A DNA stretch of 64,000 nucleotides from Enterovibrio norvegicus DSM 15893 (GTDB lineage Bacteria > Pseudomonadota > Gammaproteobacteria > Enterobacterales > Vibrionaceae). Position numbers and translations under genes: made by a program. The notes below the pieces were generated by a model. The model searched no databases. It had not been told where the DNA came from and saw only the letters and a list, made by a program, of their open reading frames with translations. Position 1 is the first letter of the stretch; the number at the start of each line of letters is the position of its first letter. Of the stretch, positions 52,451-61,420 are shown in pieces. Location: the NCBI RefSeq assembly GCF_900115495.1, contig NZ_FOWR01000008.1:62001-126000 (forward strand). The letters run 5' to 3'.

Positions 52451-53365
52451 TTATCGATCCTTCGGATCCAGCGCGTCACGCAAACCATCACCCACGTAGT
52501 TGAAGCACAACAAGGTGGTGACCATGAACAATGTTGGGAAAATGAGCTGCCAAATGGCCAACTCCATGGTTTGCGACCCTTCTTGCAGCAATGCACCCCA
52601 ACTTGTCATCGGCTCTTGCACACCCAAGCCAAGGAAGCTCAGAAAAGACTCAATCAAGATCATGCTTGGAATCAGCAGCGTTGAGTAAACCGCAACAATA
52701 CCCAGCACGTTTGGCACGATATGTCGGAGAATGATGTTTCGCGTGCTCACGCCACTGACGTGTGCCGCTTCGATAAATTCTTTATTACGTAAACTCAAGG
52801 TTTGACCACGCACAATCCTCGCCATGTCTAGCCAAGCAATGGCACCGATGGCAACGAAAATTAGAACAATGTTTCGGCCAAAGAAGGTGACTAATACGAT
52901 CACCAAGAACATGAAAGGAATGGCGTTCAGAATTTCCAGAATACGCATCATCACACGGTCAGTGCGGCCACCGATATAGCCCGACGTCGCACCATAAACG
53001 GTACCAATAATGACGGCCACGAAAGCCCCCATCAAACCCACCATCAGTGATATCTGGCCACCCACAAGGGTACGAACATAGATGTCACGGCCAAGTGCAT
53101 CAGTACCAAAAATGTGTCCGTCAGCGCCCAGCGAAGGCGCTGCATGCATGGCATACCAATCCGTATCATCAAAAGCATAGGTGGCAAACAATGGCCCTAC
53201 GATCACCCAGAGGGTAATGACCGCAAGAATAAACAAGCTCGTCATTGCCGCTTTGTTTCGCATAAAGCGCAGGCGAGCGTCTTGCCAAAGGCTTCGGCCC
53301 TCGACTTCCAGCTGAGCAGAGAAGTTATCGATCGCTTCGTTATTTTGTTCTTTGTTCAATAGCAT
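52451..53365 (-). CDS. oppC: Oligopeptide ABC importer, permease OppC
   Basis: 304 residues. An N-terminal cytoplasmic tail (1-38), then six membrane helices; the EAA coupling loop is EAAHVSGVSTRNIILRHIVPN. The C-terminus DGLRDALDPKDR is the family ending. GAGG lies upstream of the ATG. It forms the channel with OppB. Confidence 0.97.
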   Translation of the reverse strand: MLLNKEQNNEAIDNFSAQLEVEGRSLWQDARLRFMRNKAAMTSLFILAVITLWVIVGPLFATYAFDDTDWYAMHAAPSLGADGHIFGTDALGRDIYVRTLVGGQISLMVGLMGAFVAVIIGTVYGATSGYIGGRTDRVMMRILEILNAIPFMFLVIVLVTFFGRNIVLIFVAIGAIAWLDMARIVRGQTLSLRNKEFIEAAHVSGVSTRNIILRHIVPNVLGIVAVYSTLLIPSMILIESFLSFLGLGVQEPMTSWGALLQEGSQTMELAIWQLIFPTLFMVTTLLCFNYVGDGLRDALDPKDR

Positions 53366-53376
53366 ATTTCAAAACC

Positions 53377-54297
53377 TCAATAACGAATCTTCGGATCTAG
53401 CCACGCTAACAAGATGTCGACGATGGCATTGAAGATGATGAACAACGCACCAATCAGGATGGTAATGCCCATCACCAACGAGTAGTCGCGGTTGAAAGCG
53501 GCATTCACAAACAATTTACCGATGCCTGGCAGACCAAAGATAGTTTCGATAACCACTGAGCCCGTGATGATGCCGACAAATGCAGGCCCCATATAAGAAA
53601 CAACCGGTAACATTGCAGGGCGCAGCGCATGCTTCATGATGATGTAAGGCATGCTTAACCCTTTCGCTTTCGCGGTGCGGATAAAGTTACTGTTCAAGGT
53701 TTCAATCATGCTTCCGCGGGTAATACGCGCAAACGTCGCGATGTACAGAAATGACATGCCTAACACGGGCAAGATGATGTATTCAATAGCGCCGCCGTTC
53801 CATCCACCGGCAGGTAACCAACCCAGACCAATCGAGAAGATGTAGATAAGAACGGGAGCCAACACAAAGGAAGGCAGCACGACCCCGAGCATGGAGGTCG
53901 ACATCACCACATAGTCCACCCAACTGTTTTGCCGCAACGCTGCAAACGTTCCGATGGCAACGCCTGCCACCACTGTAAGCAAAAAAGCATAGAAACCCAC
54001 TTTGGCAGACACAGGCAGCGCAGAGACGACGAGCTCATTAACGGTGTAATCTTTGTATTTAAAGGAAGGCCCAAAGTCGCCTTGAAGAATGTTTCCTAAA
54101 TACGTGGTGTATTGCTCATGCAAAGGCTTGTCTAGGCCATATTTTGCATTGATGTTTTGCATGACTTCCGGCGGCAGTGTTTTTTCTGAAGAGAATGGGT
54201 TACCGGGTGCAAAACGCATGAGGAAAAAAGAGATGGTGATCAATACCAGCAAGGTCGGTATTGCTTCCAAAGTTCGCGTAAAAATCAATCTAAACAT
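53377..54297 (-). CDS. oppB: Oligopeptide ABC importer, permease OppB
   Basis: 306 residues, the E. coli length. It closely follows E. coli OppB: FGPSFKYKDYTVNELV, FARITRGSMIETLNSNFIRTAKAKGL (coupling loop), SYMGPAFVGIITGS and the C-terminus LDPKIRY. The ATG at 54297 (MFRLIFTRTLEAIP) is chosen by homology over one 7 codons upstream. The SD is weak, and a terminator-like hairpin separates it from oppA. Confidence 0.97.
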   Translation of the reverse strand: MFRLIFTRTLEAIPTLLVLITISFFLMRFAPGNPFSSEKTLPPEVMQNINAKYGLDKPLHEQYTTYLGNILQGDFGPSFKYKDYTVNELVVSALPVSAKVGFYAFLLTVVAGVAIGTFAALRQNSWVDYVVMSTSMLGVVLPSFVLAPVLIYIFSIGLGWLPAGGWNGGAIEYIILPVLGMSFLYIATFARITRGSMIETLNSNFIRTAKAKGLSMPYIIMKHALRPAMLPVVSYMGPAFVGIITGSVVIETIFGLPGIGKLFVNAAFNRDYSLVMGITILIGALFIIFNAIVDILLAWLDPKIRY

Positions 54298-54315
54298 AAA
54301 GCATCTCACTATGCT

Positions 54316-54354
54316 CAAAAAAACATGCGCCCGCAGTTGGGCTACAGGCGCATG
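54316..54354 (-). terminator. Intra-operon hairpin between oppA and oppB
   Basis: On the minus strand CATGCGCC and GGCGCATG form a perfect 8-bp stem followed by seven T. It sits between the binding-protein gene and the permease genes, where partial termination would give excess OppA. Confidence 0.75.
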
Positions 54355-54369
54355 GAGAACAGCCCTCTA

Positions 54370-56007
54370 TTATTCTGCGATAATGTACATATCTTTCGAG
54401 TAGATATTGTCCTGAGGGTTTTGATCTGGGTAGCCACCTACTGCCGTGCTCACCAAGCGTGGTTGAACATACTGGTAGATAGGGGCAATCGGCATATCCT
54501 GCGCCAATTGCGCTTCGGCAATTGCATAGAACTTGTTGCGTTCTTCTTCGGTTTTCGCCACTTTCACCGCGTCATTCATCGCTTTGTCAAAGACAGCGCT
54601 CGAGTACTTCTGATCGTTCGAACCATTTTCCGTCATTGCAATGGCAAGGAAGGTAGAGGCTTCGTTGTAATCCGCACACCAACCTGCACGACGTACATCA
54701 AAGTCGCCTTGCTTGCTGCTGTCTAGGTAGGTTTTCCACTCTTGGTTTTCGAGGTTTACGCTAACGAAGTTACCCAGCGATTTTTTCCACATGGATTGTG
54801 CTGCAACAGCAATTTTCTTATGGTTTTCACTGGTGTTGTACAGCAGCGTGAAATCAAGTGGCTTACCTGGACCAAAACCTGCTTCTGACAACAATTCTTT
54901 CGCTTTCGCGATACGCTCTTTTTGCGTCATTGTCGCGTACTCAGGTTTCTCAGGGTTAAACCCTGTAATACCGCTGTGTGTCAACGCGTATGCAGGCTTC
55001 TGCCCTTGTCCTAGGATGGCATTCGCAACGATGTCGCGATCAATGGTGTAAGACAGTGCTTTACGAACACGAACGTCATCAAATGGCGCACGTTGTGTAT
55101 TGAAACCGTAGTAGTAGGTACACAGGTTTGGCGAAACGACGATATTGTCCGGGTATTGCTTGGCAAGGCGACGGTATTGTTCGTTTGGCACTTCATAAGT
55201 GATATCGATTTCACCAGAAAGGAAGCGGTTCATTTCCGCATTCTGGTTTTCGATCGGCAGGAAGGTCACTTTGTCGATAACGGTATCTGCGTTATCCCAA
55301 TAGTTTTCGTTACGCTCTAGAACGATTTTTTCGTTCACCACCCAATCGCTCATCACAAACGCGCCGTTACCGACGAAGTTACCCGGTTTCGTCCAGCTAT
55401 CGCCAAACTTATCAAGGGTCGCTTTGTGCACTGGGTACATGGTGGTGTGCGCCATCATCTTCACGAAGTATGGCAATGGGACATCTGTTTCAAGCACCAG
55501 TGTGTGGTCATCAATCGCTTTCACACCCAGTTCACTCGAAGGCTTTTTGCCAGATGTCACGTCTTTCGCATTCTTCATCTTGGTGTATTCAATATACCAA
55601 GCATATGGCGATGCCGTTGCCGGATCAGCTGCACGTTTGAAACTGTATTCGAAATCTTGCGCAGTGACAGGATCACCGTTTGACCATTTCGCGTCTTTGC
55701 GAATTTTAAAGGTAAAGGTTTGGTTATCTTCTGTTGACCAAGATTCAGCGGTACCCGGAATGGTATTCCCCAAAGCATCTTGAATCACAAGACCTTCCAT
55801 CAGGTCACGAAGAACGTGAGACTCCGGCACACCTTCCACTTTATGAGGGTCAAGTGAAGCGACTTCGGTACCGTTACCGCGAACGAGCTCTTGTTGAGGA
55901 GCCAATTTCACATCAGCAGGCACATCTGCTGATGCGGTGAATGACGTGGCGGTGACTGCCATACCTGCGCCCAACAGCAGCGCCTGAGTGATTTTGTTCT
56001 TATACAT
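54370..56007 (-). CDS. oppA: Oligopeptide-binding protein OppA
   Basis: 545 residues (E. coli 543). Periplasmic binding protein with signal peptide MYKNKITQALLLGAGMAVTA (cleavage near residue 26, after ASA). SBP family 5 features: GTEVASLDPHKVEGVPES, FTFKIRKDAKWSNGDPVTAQDFEYS and APFDDVRVRKALSYTIDRD. It captures peptides of 2-5 residues. The ATG at 56007 has GGAG 7 nt upstream and begins the signal peptide; the longer frame upstream is untranslated leader. First gene of oppABCDF. Confidence 0.97.
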   Translation of the reverse strand: MYKNKITQALLLGAGMAVTATSFTASADVPADVKLAPQQELVRGNGTEVASLDPHKVEGVPESHVLRDLMEGLVIQDALGNTIPGTAESWSTEDNQTFTFKIRKDAKWSNGDPVTAQDFEYSFKRAADPATASPYAWYIEYTKMKNAKDVTSGKKPSSELGVKAIDDHTLVLETDVPLPYFVKMMAHTTMYPVHKATLDKFGDSWTKPGNFVGNGAFVMSDWVVNEKIVLERNENYWDNADTVIDKVTFLPIENQNAEMNRFLSGEIDITYEVPNEQYRRLAKQYPDNIVVSPNLCTYYYGFNTQRAPFDDVRVRKALSYTIDRDIVANAILGQGQKPAYALTHSGITGFNPEKPEYATMTQKERIAKAKELLSEAGFGPGKPLDFTLLYNTSENHKKIAVAAQSMWKKSLGNFVSVNLENQEWKTYLDSSKQGDFDVRRAGWCADYNEASTFLAIAMTENGSNDQKYSSAVFDKAMNDAVKVAKTEEERNKFYAIAEAQLAQDMPIAPIYQYVQPRLVSTAVGGYPDQNPQDNIYSKDMYIIAE

Positions 56008-56540
56008 GCAGATACTCCAATCTATCCTTAAGTTGCATCCATGACACTCTCTGTCAGCGTGATAAAAATGGCCGATATGAAGCAAATGAGCCGATCCTAA
56101 TTCGCACACTGTACGGAGAATTGTTTGAAACATTACCAAGCATCAAATTAATTTGCTACATAATAAACAATAAAAGTCACATAAACCCAACACAAGACGA
56201 AATATTAGCATATAACTCCAATCCTGCCTCAACAAGTGAACATAAACTTCAACCGAACACATATTCGAAGAGAAAAATCGTACAAAAAACCTAATCGGCG
56301 CATTAATTAAGCATTAAAAACTGCAATTCAATGAATAATTTACAACAAAAATCGTTAACAACTCAATATCAGGAAGATAATAAAACTGTCTAATAAATCA
56401 TTTTTTACGCATAGTTATTAAGGGGATTTAGCGTAGAACACGCATTTAAAGGAGGGATATTGATTTTTTACTCAATTAATTAATACCGCGCGCACTAACA
56501 ATAAATACACACAACTCGTAACATTTCATTCTGCGCATAA
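56008..56540. other. AT-rich region upstream of oppA
   Basis: About 530 bp, strongly AT-rich, containing the oppA promoter and leader on the minus strand. No ORF with an SD, no repeat copy and no recognised riboswitch. A large AT-rich regulatory region is typical of opp operons controlled by global regulators such as Lrp, but no binding site can be assigned by eye. Confidence 0.4.
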
Positions 56541-56543
56541 AAA

Positions 56544-56572
56544 GAAAAGCCAGTGATTAACTGGCTCTTTAT
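56544..56572 (-). terminator. Terminator after the 52-residue ORF
   Basis: On the minus strand GAGCCAG, loop TTAATCA, CTGGCTTTTCTTTTT. Confidence 0.75.
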
Positions 56573-56601
56573 GAATGTCATTCCGGAATGTGACGACAGA
56601 A

Positions 56602-56760
56602 CTATTTTTGCTGATCCTGAAGTTCGAGCGCATTGTCGTCTGATTTGCTCTGACTCTTCCCTTCTACGAGCGAGTCATCTTTTTGATGCTTCATCTCTTC
56701 CGGCAAGATGTCATCCATCATTTGCTTCATACGTTTGTTACTAATGCGTTTGTGTCCCAT
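56602..56760 (-). CDS. Small highly charged protein (52 residues), unknown function
   Basis: An ORF too short for most gene callers. A perfect AGGAGG (56767-56772) lies 6 nt before the ATG, and a terminator follows 30 bp after the stop, so it looks like a complete gene unit. The protein begins MGHKRISNKRMKQMMDDILP and ends ALELQDQQK: a basic, Met-rich N-terminal half and an acidic, Ser/Gln-rich tail, with no membrane segment or cysteine. I do not recognise the family. It is transcribed toward oppA but separated from it by a terminator. Confidence 0.65.
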   Translation of the reverse strand: MGHKRISNKRMKQMMDDILPEEMKHQKDDSLVEGKSQSKSDDNALELQDQQK

Positions 56761-56772
56761 AGCGATCCTCCT

Positions 56773-57118
56773 GATTGTAATGTCCTCTCAGGCACAAATA
56801 CTGCTAGTGCTTATTAAGCGTAGCAAAGCCTAGGATCATGATTGATCCACATTTGACACATTGAGAGGTCGACCACAACAACGCCACCCCCCTCCAATCC
56901 GTAAGTTTTTAATAACTAAACGGAATAAAAATTTTACTGGTTAGAATATATTCACGATCAACACAAAAGTGACTCTGTTTCAATTGTTAAAGTCTTTTTT
57001 TTTGAGCAATATAGCGCCTGTACTGATGTAATGAAGCCTCACTTTTTCGGCACAGAGGTGCATTGTTCGCAAAAAAACAACTAACTATATTAACGATTAG
57101 AGAAAGAGAAACGATAAA
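56773..57118. other. Intergenic region upstream of two small ORFs
   Basis: About 350 AT-rich bases holding the presumed promoter of the 52-residue gene (minus strand) and of the transcript ending at 57283 (plus strand). A run of 11 T occurs near 56993-57003. Nothing else recognised. Confidence 0.35.
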
Positions 57119-57232
57119 ATGAGACCCGCTGGTGCCAACTCAAGACCCCTGTGCTCTCGCGTCCGACATGGCTTTATTCCTACTGCTCCCAAGAAGCAGG
57201 TAAAAGAAGAAAAGCAACTAGGTAGCCGTTGA
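57119..57232 (+). CDS. Candidate 37-residue peptide in a short transcript
   Basis: ATG at 57119 to TGA at 57232. The peptide begins MRPAGANSRPLCSRVRHGFI and ends EEKQLGSR: basic, rich in Arg, Lys and Pro. The upstream AGAGAAACGATAAA is only a weak SD. A strong terminator at 57253-57283 closes the unit about 365 bp before chiA. It could be a small protein, a leader peptide, or a non-coding RNA with a chance frame. Confidence 0.35.
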   Translation: MRPAGANSRPLCSRVRHGFIPTAPKKQVKEEKQLGSR

Positions 57233-57252
57233 AACGCAGCCAGACATCCACT

Positions 57253-57283
57253 GATAGCCTCTCTTTGAGAGGCTATTTTTCAT
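57253..57283 (+). terminator. Terminator of a short transcript upstream of chiA
   Basis: GATAGCCTCTC, loop TTT, GAGAGGCTATTTTT: an 11-bp stem with T run, not adjacent to any large gene on this strand. Confidence 0.85.
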
Positions 57284-57520
57284 TTTAAACTCAATAAAAC
57301 CCGCTAAACAAAGCACGTTTGACATGCCAACGCCTCACTAAAATGCGAACATTGAAGTGCTGCCTCTTAATTTCTCCCGATGAATAAGTCCTGTTTTTTT
57401 GTGACATCCTGTCCGAAAAATAACCGCAATGTAACGAGATTGTTAACCCTTTATCTCTGTTGCTTCTAAATCCTTGTCGAGATTTTTTGCCATATTTCCC
57501 ATTCAGAACAAGTATCTGTG

Positions 57521-57544
57521 ATGAGCTTATTAAACACAGCTCAT
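57521..57544. promoter_or_regulatory. Inverted repeat in the chiA upstream region
   Basis: ATGAGCT (57521-57527) and AGCTCAT (57538-57544) are perfect arms with a 10-bp spacer, about 55 bp before the chiA start. It may be an operator or leader hairpin. Confidence 0.35.
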
Positions 57545-57597
57545 ATTTACGCGATGAATAGATATTTCGCGATATAAATTTTTGAGGGATAAAAAGG

Positions 57598-60111
57598 ATG
57601 AACAAACGTGTATTTCTTAGAGGACTAGCCTCTGCATCAATTGCGAGCGCCTTATCGCTGCCCGCAATCGCTGCGCCTGGTGCGCCTCAGATTTCTTGGA
57701 TGGAATCGAACTTCTCCATCATCGAAGTGAACGACGCTGCCTCTGCATACAAAGATCTTGTTACTGTAAAACCTTTTGCAGAAGTGCCTGTCACTTGGGA
57801 CCGTTGGTCAGGCGAGCCTGGCGATACGTGGCGTGTATTATTGAACGGCGTCGTTGCGCATGAAGCCAGCGTGACGCCATCCGCCAGCCAAAAAGAATCA
57901 ACTGTTCTGCAAGTTGCAAAAGGCGGCAAGTACGACATGGTTGTCGAACTTTGTAGCGGCACTGGCGCAGCACAGGCTTGTACACCAAGTGCGCCAAAAC
58001 AAATTCTTGTTGCAGACACTGATGGTAGCCACCTCGAACCACTCGCCATGAACGTCGATCCGAACAACGGCAGCTATGTAACACCCGCTGATACCGTCGT
58101 TGGTGCGTACTTTGTGGAATGGGGTGTTTATGGCAGAAAATTCCCTGTTGATAAAATCCCAGCGCAAAACCTTACACACATCATTTATGGCTTTGTGCCT
58201 ATTTGTGGCAACAACCCTTCTTTAGAAGACGGCCCTCTTGCTGCATTGAACCGTGCTTGTGCAGGCATGCCTGACTATGAAGTGGTCATCCATGACCCGT
58301 GGGCAGCAGTTCAAATGCCTCACCCACAATCAGGTCAAAGCCATTCCTCTTCTTACAAAGGAACTTATGGTCAGATCATGGCGCTTAAACAACGCTACCC
58401 TGATCTAAAAATCCTCCCTTCTATCGGTGGCTGGACGCTTTCTGACCCTTTCTATGATTTTGGCGTAAAAGCGAACCGCGATGTTTTCGTAGCCTCTGTG
58501 AAGAACTTCCTCCAAACGTGGAAATTCTATGACGGTGTAGACATTGACTGGGAATATCCAGGTGGCCAAGGCGCTAACCCTAATCTTGGCGATCCGTCAG
58601 ACGGTGATACCTATGCCATTCTGATGCGCGAACTGCGTGCCATGTTGGATGAGCTTTCCGCCGATACAGGTCGTACGTACGAACTAACCTCTGCCGTGGG
58701 TGTGGGTTACGACAAGATTGAAGACGTCAACTATGCGGAAGCTGTACCGTACATGGATTACATCTTCGCAATGACTTACGACTACTACGGTGGTTGGAAC
58801 AACGTGGTAGGTCACCAGACTGCCCTTAACTGTGGTAGCCACATCAGTGCTGACGAATGTGCTGGCATTGGTCTTGACGACGAAGGCAAACCACGTAAAG
58901 GCCCTGCTTACTCAACCGTTAACGGCATCAACTTACTCATGGAAAAAGGTGTGCCTGCAGACAAGCTTGTTGTTGGTGCAGCGATGTATGGCCGAGGCTG
59001 GACGGGTGTAACTGAAGCAAGCATGACTGATCCTTCAAACCCAATGACGGGCGTAGGTAATGGCAAAATTGCAGGTTCGTGGGAAGCTGGCGTCATCGAT
59101 TACAAAGACATTGTTTCAGACTATGAGAACAAAGCAGGTGTTGTTGTCGGTTATGACGAAATCGCTGAAGCACCATGGGCATGGGATCCGTCGAACGGTG
59201 ACCTAGTCACCTATGACAATAAGCGTTCTGTCATGGCAAAAGGTGCTTACGTGCGCTCATTGGGTCTTGCTGGTCTGTTCGCATGGGAAATCGATGCGGA
59301 TAACGGCGATATTCTTAACGCGATGCAAGAGTCTTTGACTGGTACACCACCAGTATTGAACAAGAAACCTGTAGCAAATGCTGGCGCTGACGTTGCCGTC
59401 GATGCAGCAAGCGCTGTTGCTCTGGATGGTTCAAACTCTTCGGATGCAGACGGTCAGGTTGTTTCATACAGCTGGGCACAAACGTCCGGTCCAAGTGTTT
59501 CGTTGACCAATGCGAGCGCATCAGTCGCTTCTGCGGAGATTCCTGCTGTCACCGTTGATACGCAGTTTGTTTTCACGCTGACCGTGACTGACAACGAAGG
59601 TGCGAAAGCATCAGACGTTGTGACAGTCACCGCGAAGAAACAAGGTGGCACTGATCCAGTTAACACTGCACCTGTTGCTGTGGTTTCAGCCCCTGGCGTA
59701 GTAAAAGCTGGCGATGTTGTCCTTGTTGATGCAAGTGCTTCAACCGATGCTGAAAACGATACCCTAACGTATAGCTGGTACATCCCAGAAGGCGTAAATG
59801 CGACGGTTAACGGTGCGTCTCTTACTTTTGTTGCAGATAGCTACGCAACAACGAAGAACTTCACCTTCGCAGTCACCGTGTCTGATGGCAAACTGGACGA
59901 CAGTGCCTCTATCACAGTTACCGTTGCGAAAAATACCACTGACCCTGTGTGTGCAAATGCTTGGAAAGAAGGTGTTGTATATAACTCTGGTGATGTCGTG
60001 ACTCACAACGGCAAAGAGTACTCGGCGAAATGGTGGACGCAAAACGAAGAGCCAGGCACAACCGGTCAATGGGGTGTTTGGAAAGAGTTAGGTGCTGCTA
60101 ACTGTCAATAA
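57598..60111 (+). CDS. chiA: Secreted chitinase A (GH18)
   Basis: 837 residues, close to Vibrio ChiA (about 850). Order: signal peptide (1-26), N-terminal chitin-positioning ChiN domain (27-135), GH18 barrel (about 160-580) with the catalytic DGVDIDWE motif and acid/base Glu319, two PKD-type domains (about 584-678 and 688-778) and a C-terminal CBM5/12 chitin-binding domain (785-837; WKEGVVYNSGDVVTHNGKEY, AKWWTQNEEPG). It hydrolyses chitin outside the cell to chitobiose. GAGGGATAAAAAGG precedes the ATG. It stands alone with its own terminator; about 365 bp of AT-rich leader suggests regulated expression. Confidence 0.97.
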   Translation: MNKRVFLRGLASASIASALSLPAIAAPGAPQISWMESNFSIIEVNDAASAYKDLVTVKPFAEVPVTWDRWSGEPGDTWRVLLNGVVAHEASVTPSASQKESTVLQVAKGGKYDMVVELCSGTGAAQACTPSAPKQILVADTDGSHLEPLAMNVDPNNGSYVTPADTVVGAYFVEWGVYGRKFPVDKIPAQNLTHIIYGFVPICGNNPSLEDGPLAALNRACAGMPDYEVVIHDPWAAVQMPHPQSGQSHSSSYKGTYGQIMALKQRYPDLKILPSIGGWTLSDPFYDFGVKANRDVFVASVKNFLQTWKFYDGVDIDWEYPGGQGANPNLGDPSDGDTYAILMRELRAMLDELSADTGRTYELTSAVGVGYDKIEDVNYAEAVPYMDYIFAMTYDYYGGWNNVVGHQTALNCGSHISADECAGIGLDDEGKPRKGPAYSTVNGINLLMEKGVPADKLVVGAAMYGRGWTGVTEASMTDPSNPMTGVGNGKIAGSWEAGVIDYKDIVSDYENKAGVVVGYDEIAEAPWAWDPSNGDLVTYDNKRSVMAKGAYVRSLGLAGLFAWEIDADNGDILNAMQESLTGTPPVLNKKPVANAGADVAVDAASAVALDGSNSSDADGQVVSYSWAQTSGPSVSLTNASASVASAEIPAVTVDTQFVFTLTVTDNEGAKASDVVTVTAKKQGGTDPVNTAPVAVVSAPGVVKAGDVVLVDASASTDAENDTLTYSWYIPEGVNATVNGASLTFVADSYATTKNFTFAVTVSDGKLDDSASITVTVAKNTTDPVCANAWKEGVVYNSGDVVTHNGKEYSAKWWTQNEEPGTTGQWGVWKELGAANCQ

Positions 60112-60186
60112 TGGTACTTAGAACTGAAGGCTGTTACCTAGAGAGCGTCGTCTTGCTCAGGTAACTTTCTCTAGAGAACCACAAAA

Positions 60187-60215
60187 CAAAAGGGATGCAA
60201 CTGCATCCCTTTTTA
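60187..60215. terminator. Bidirectional terminator between chiA and moaE
   Basis: AAAAGGGATGCA, ACT loop, TGCATCCCTTTTT, between converging genes. Confidence 0.85.
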
Positions 60216-60253
60216 TTGTCTATTACGTCGTGATTCAGTTCAGGCTCGTTGAA

Positions 60254-60694
60254 TCACCAACGGTTCGCGGCTTCATCGTCGCTGTCGCGCGCTTCGATCC
60301 AACGCTCGTCATCAACCAATTTTTCTTTCTTCCAGAACGGTGCTCGGGTTTTTAGAAAATCCATGATGAACTCACACGCATCAAACGCGGCTTTGCGATG
60401 AGCACTGCTCACACCAACAAACACAATCTGGTCACCCAGATTCAACGCACCCACACGGTGAATCACACGCACCTTACCTAACGGCCAGCGCGCTTTGGCG
60501 TCGTTGCAGATTTCTTCAAGTGACTTTTCGGTCATGCCCGGGTAATGCTCTAGGGTCAAGCCTGTCACATTGTCACCAAGGTTCATGTCTCGCACTTTGC
60601 CGACAAAAGTAACAACAGCACCATCACTGGCATTGTCGTTCAACCATTGGTATTCCTCTGCAACAGAGAAGTCGTCACGCTGCACTGAAATCAT
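60254..60694 (-). CDS. moaE: Molybdopterin synthase large subunit MoaE
   Basis: 146 residues. With MoaD it inserts two sulfurs into precursor Z (cPMP). Family blocks: GAVVTFVGKVRD, LTLEHYPGMTEKSL, RVIHRVGALNLGDQIVFVGVSSAHRKAAFDACEFIMDFLKTRAPFWKKE. The ATG at 60694 has GGAGG 6 nt upstream and overlaps the moaD stop region; a longer frame upstream lies inside moaD. Last gene of the operon. Confidence 0.97.
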   Translation of the reverse strand: MISVQRDDFSVAEEYQWLNDNASDGAVVTFVGKVRDMNLGDNVTGLTLEHYPGMTEKSLEEICNDAKARWPLGKVRVIHRVGALNLGDQIVFVGVSSAHRKAAFDACEFIMDFLKTRAPFWKKEKLVDDERWIEARDSDDEAANRW

Positions 60695-60695
60695 G

Positions 60696-60941
60696 TTAAC
60701 CTCCGGTGACTGGCGGGAAGAATGCCACTTCATCACCATCAGAAACCGCGGTTGTTAGCGGAGAAATCGTCTGGTTAATGGCCACCAGCAATTTGCCCGA
60801 CTCTAGCGCAAGTGACCATTTGTCGCCTTGAGTCGCAAGATGCGAGCGAATCTCTTCTGCGGTAGAAAATGTGCCTTCAAGTTCCAGAGAGCCCATACCG
60901 ACCAGTTCTTTTACTTGCGCAAAAAAAAGCACTCGTATCAT
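60696..60941 (-). CDS. moaD: Molybdopterin synthase sulfur carrier MoaD
   Basis: 81 residues with a ubiquitin-like fold ending in the Gly-Gly tail (FFPPVTGG) that is thiocarboxylated by MoeB. ATGA overlap with the moaC stop shows translational coupling. Confidence 0.96.
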   Translation of the reverse strand: MIRVLFFAQVKELVGMGSLELEGTFSTAEEIRSHLATQGDKWSLALESGKLLVAINQTISPLTTAVSDGDEVAFFPPVTGG

Positions 60942-61417
60942 TGTTCTACCTTAAAGTGTCCTGATTTACCGCCTGTTTTCTCAAGCAGACGTACTTGGCC
61001 AATGACCATGTCTTTTTGCACGGCTTTACACATGTCATAAATGGTCAATGCCGCGACAGATGCAGCCGTCAGTGCTTCCATTTCAACACCGGTTTTACCG
61101 CTTAACTTACACACAGACTCAATACGCACCTGTGACGTTTCAGGCAAAGCTTCAAGCTGCACTTCCACTTTCGTTAGCATCAGTGGATGACAAAGCGGGA
61201 TCAAATCCCACGTGCGTTTTGCTGCTTGAATACCCGCAATACGGGCGGTCGCGAACACATCGCCTTTGTGGTGCGAGCCCGAAACAATCAGTTCAAGGGT
61301 TTCTGGTGCCATATCAATGTAAGCTTCAGCGCGCGCTTCTCTGACGGTTTCTGCTTTTGCAGACACATCCACCATGTTGGCTTCACCTGAAGCATTAATG
61401 TGCGTGAACTTACTCAT
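60938..61417 (-). CDS. moaC: Cyclic pyranopterin monophosphate synthase MoaC
   Basis: 159 residues. It converts the MoaA product to c[18 protein letters not shown] and [23 protein letters not shown] contain the active-site His, Lys and Asp residues. It begins 3 nt after the moaB stop and overlaps moaD by 4 bp. Confidence 0.97.
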   Translation of the reverse strand: MSKFTHINASGEANMVDVSAKAETVREARAEAYIDMAPETLELIVSGSHHKGDVFATARIAGIQAAKRTWDLIPLCHPLMLTKVEVQLEALPETSQVRIESVCKLSGKTGVEMEALTAASVAALTIYDMCKAVQKDMVIGQVRLLEKTGGKSGHFKVEQ

Positions 61418-61420
61418 GAG

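Noticed and set aside
50481-54297. Dipeptide (Dpp) or nickel importer instead of Opp
   Set aside because: OppB, OppC and OppA follow the E. coli Opp proteins almost throughout, including the permease C-termini and the binding-protein length.
57291-57605. 104-codon minus-strand ORF upstream of chiA
   Set aside because: It overlaps the chiA start and promoter, has no SD and a composition unlike the coding genes here.
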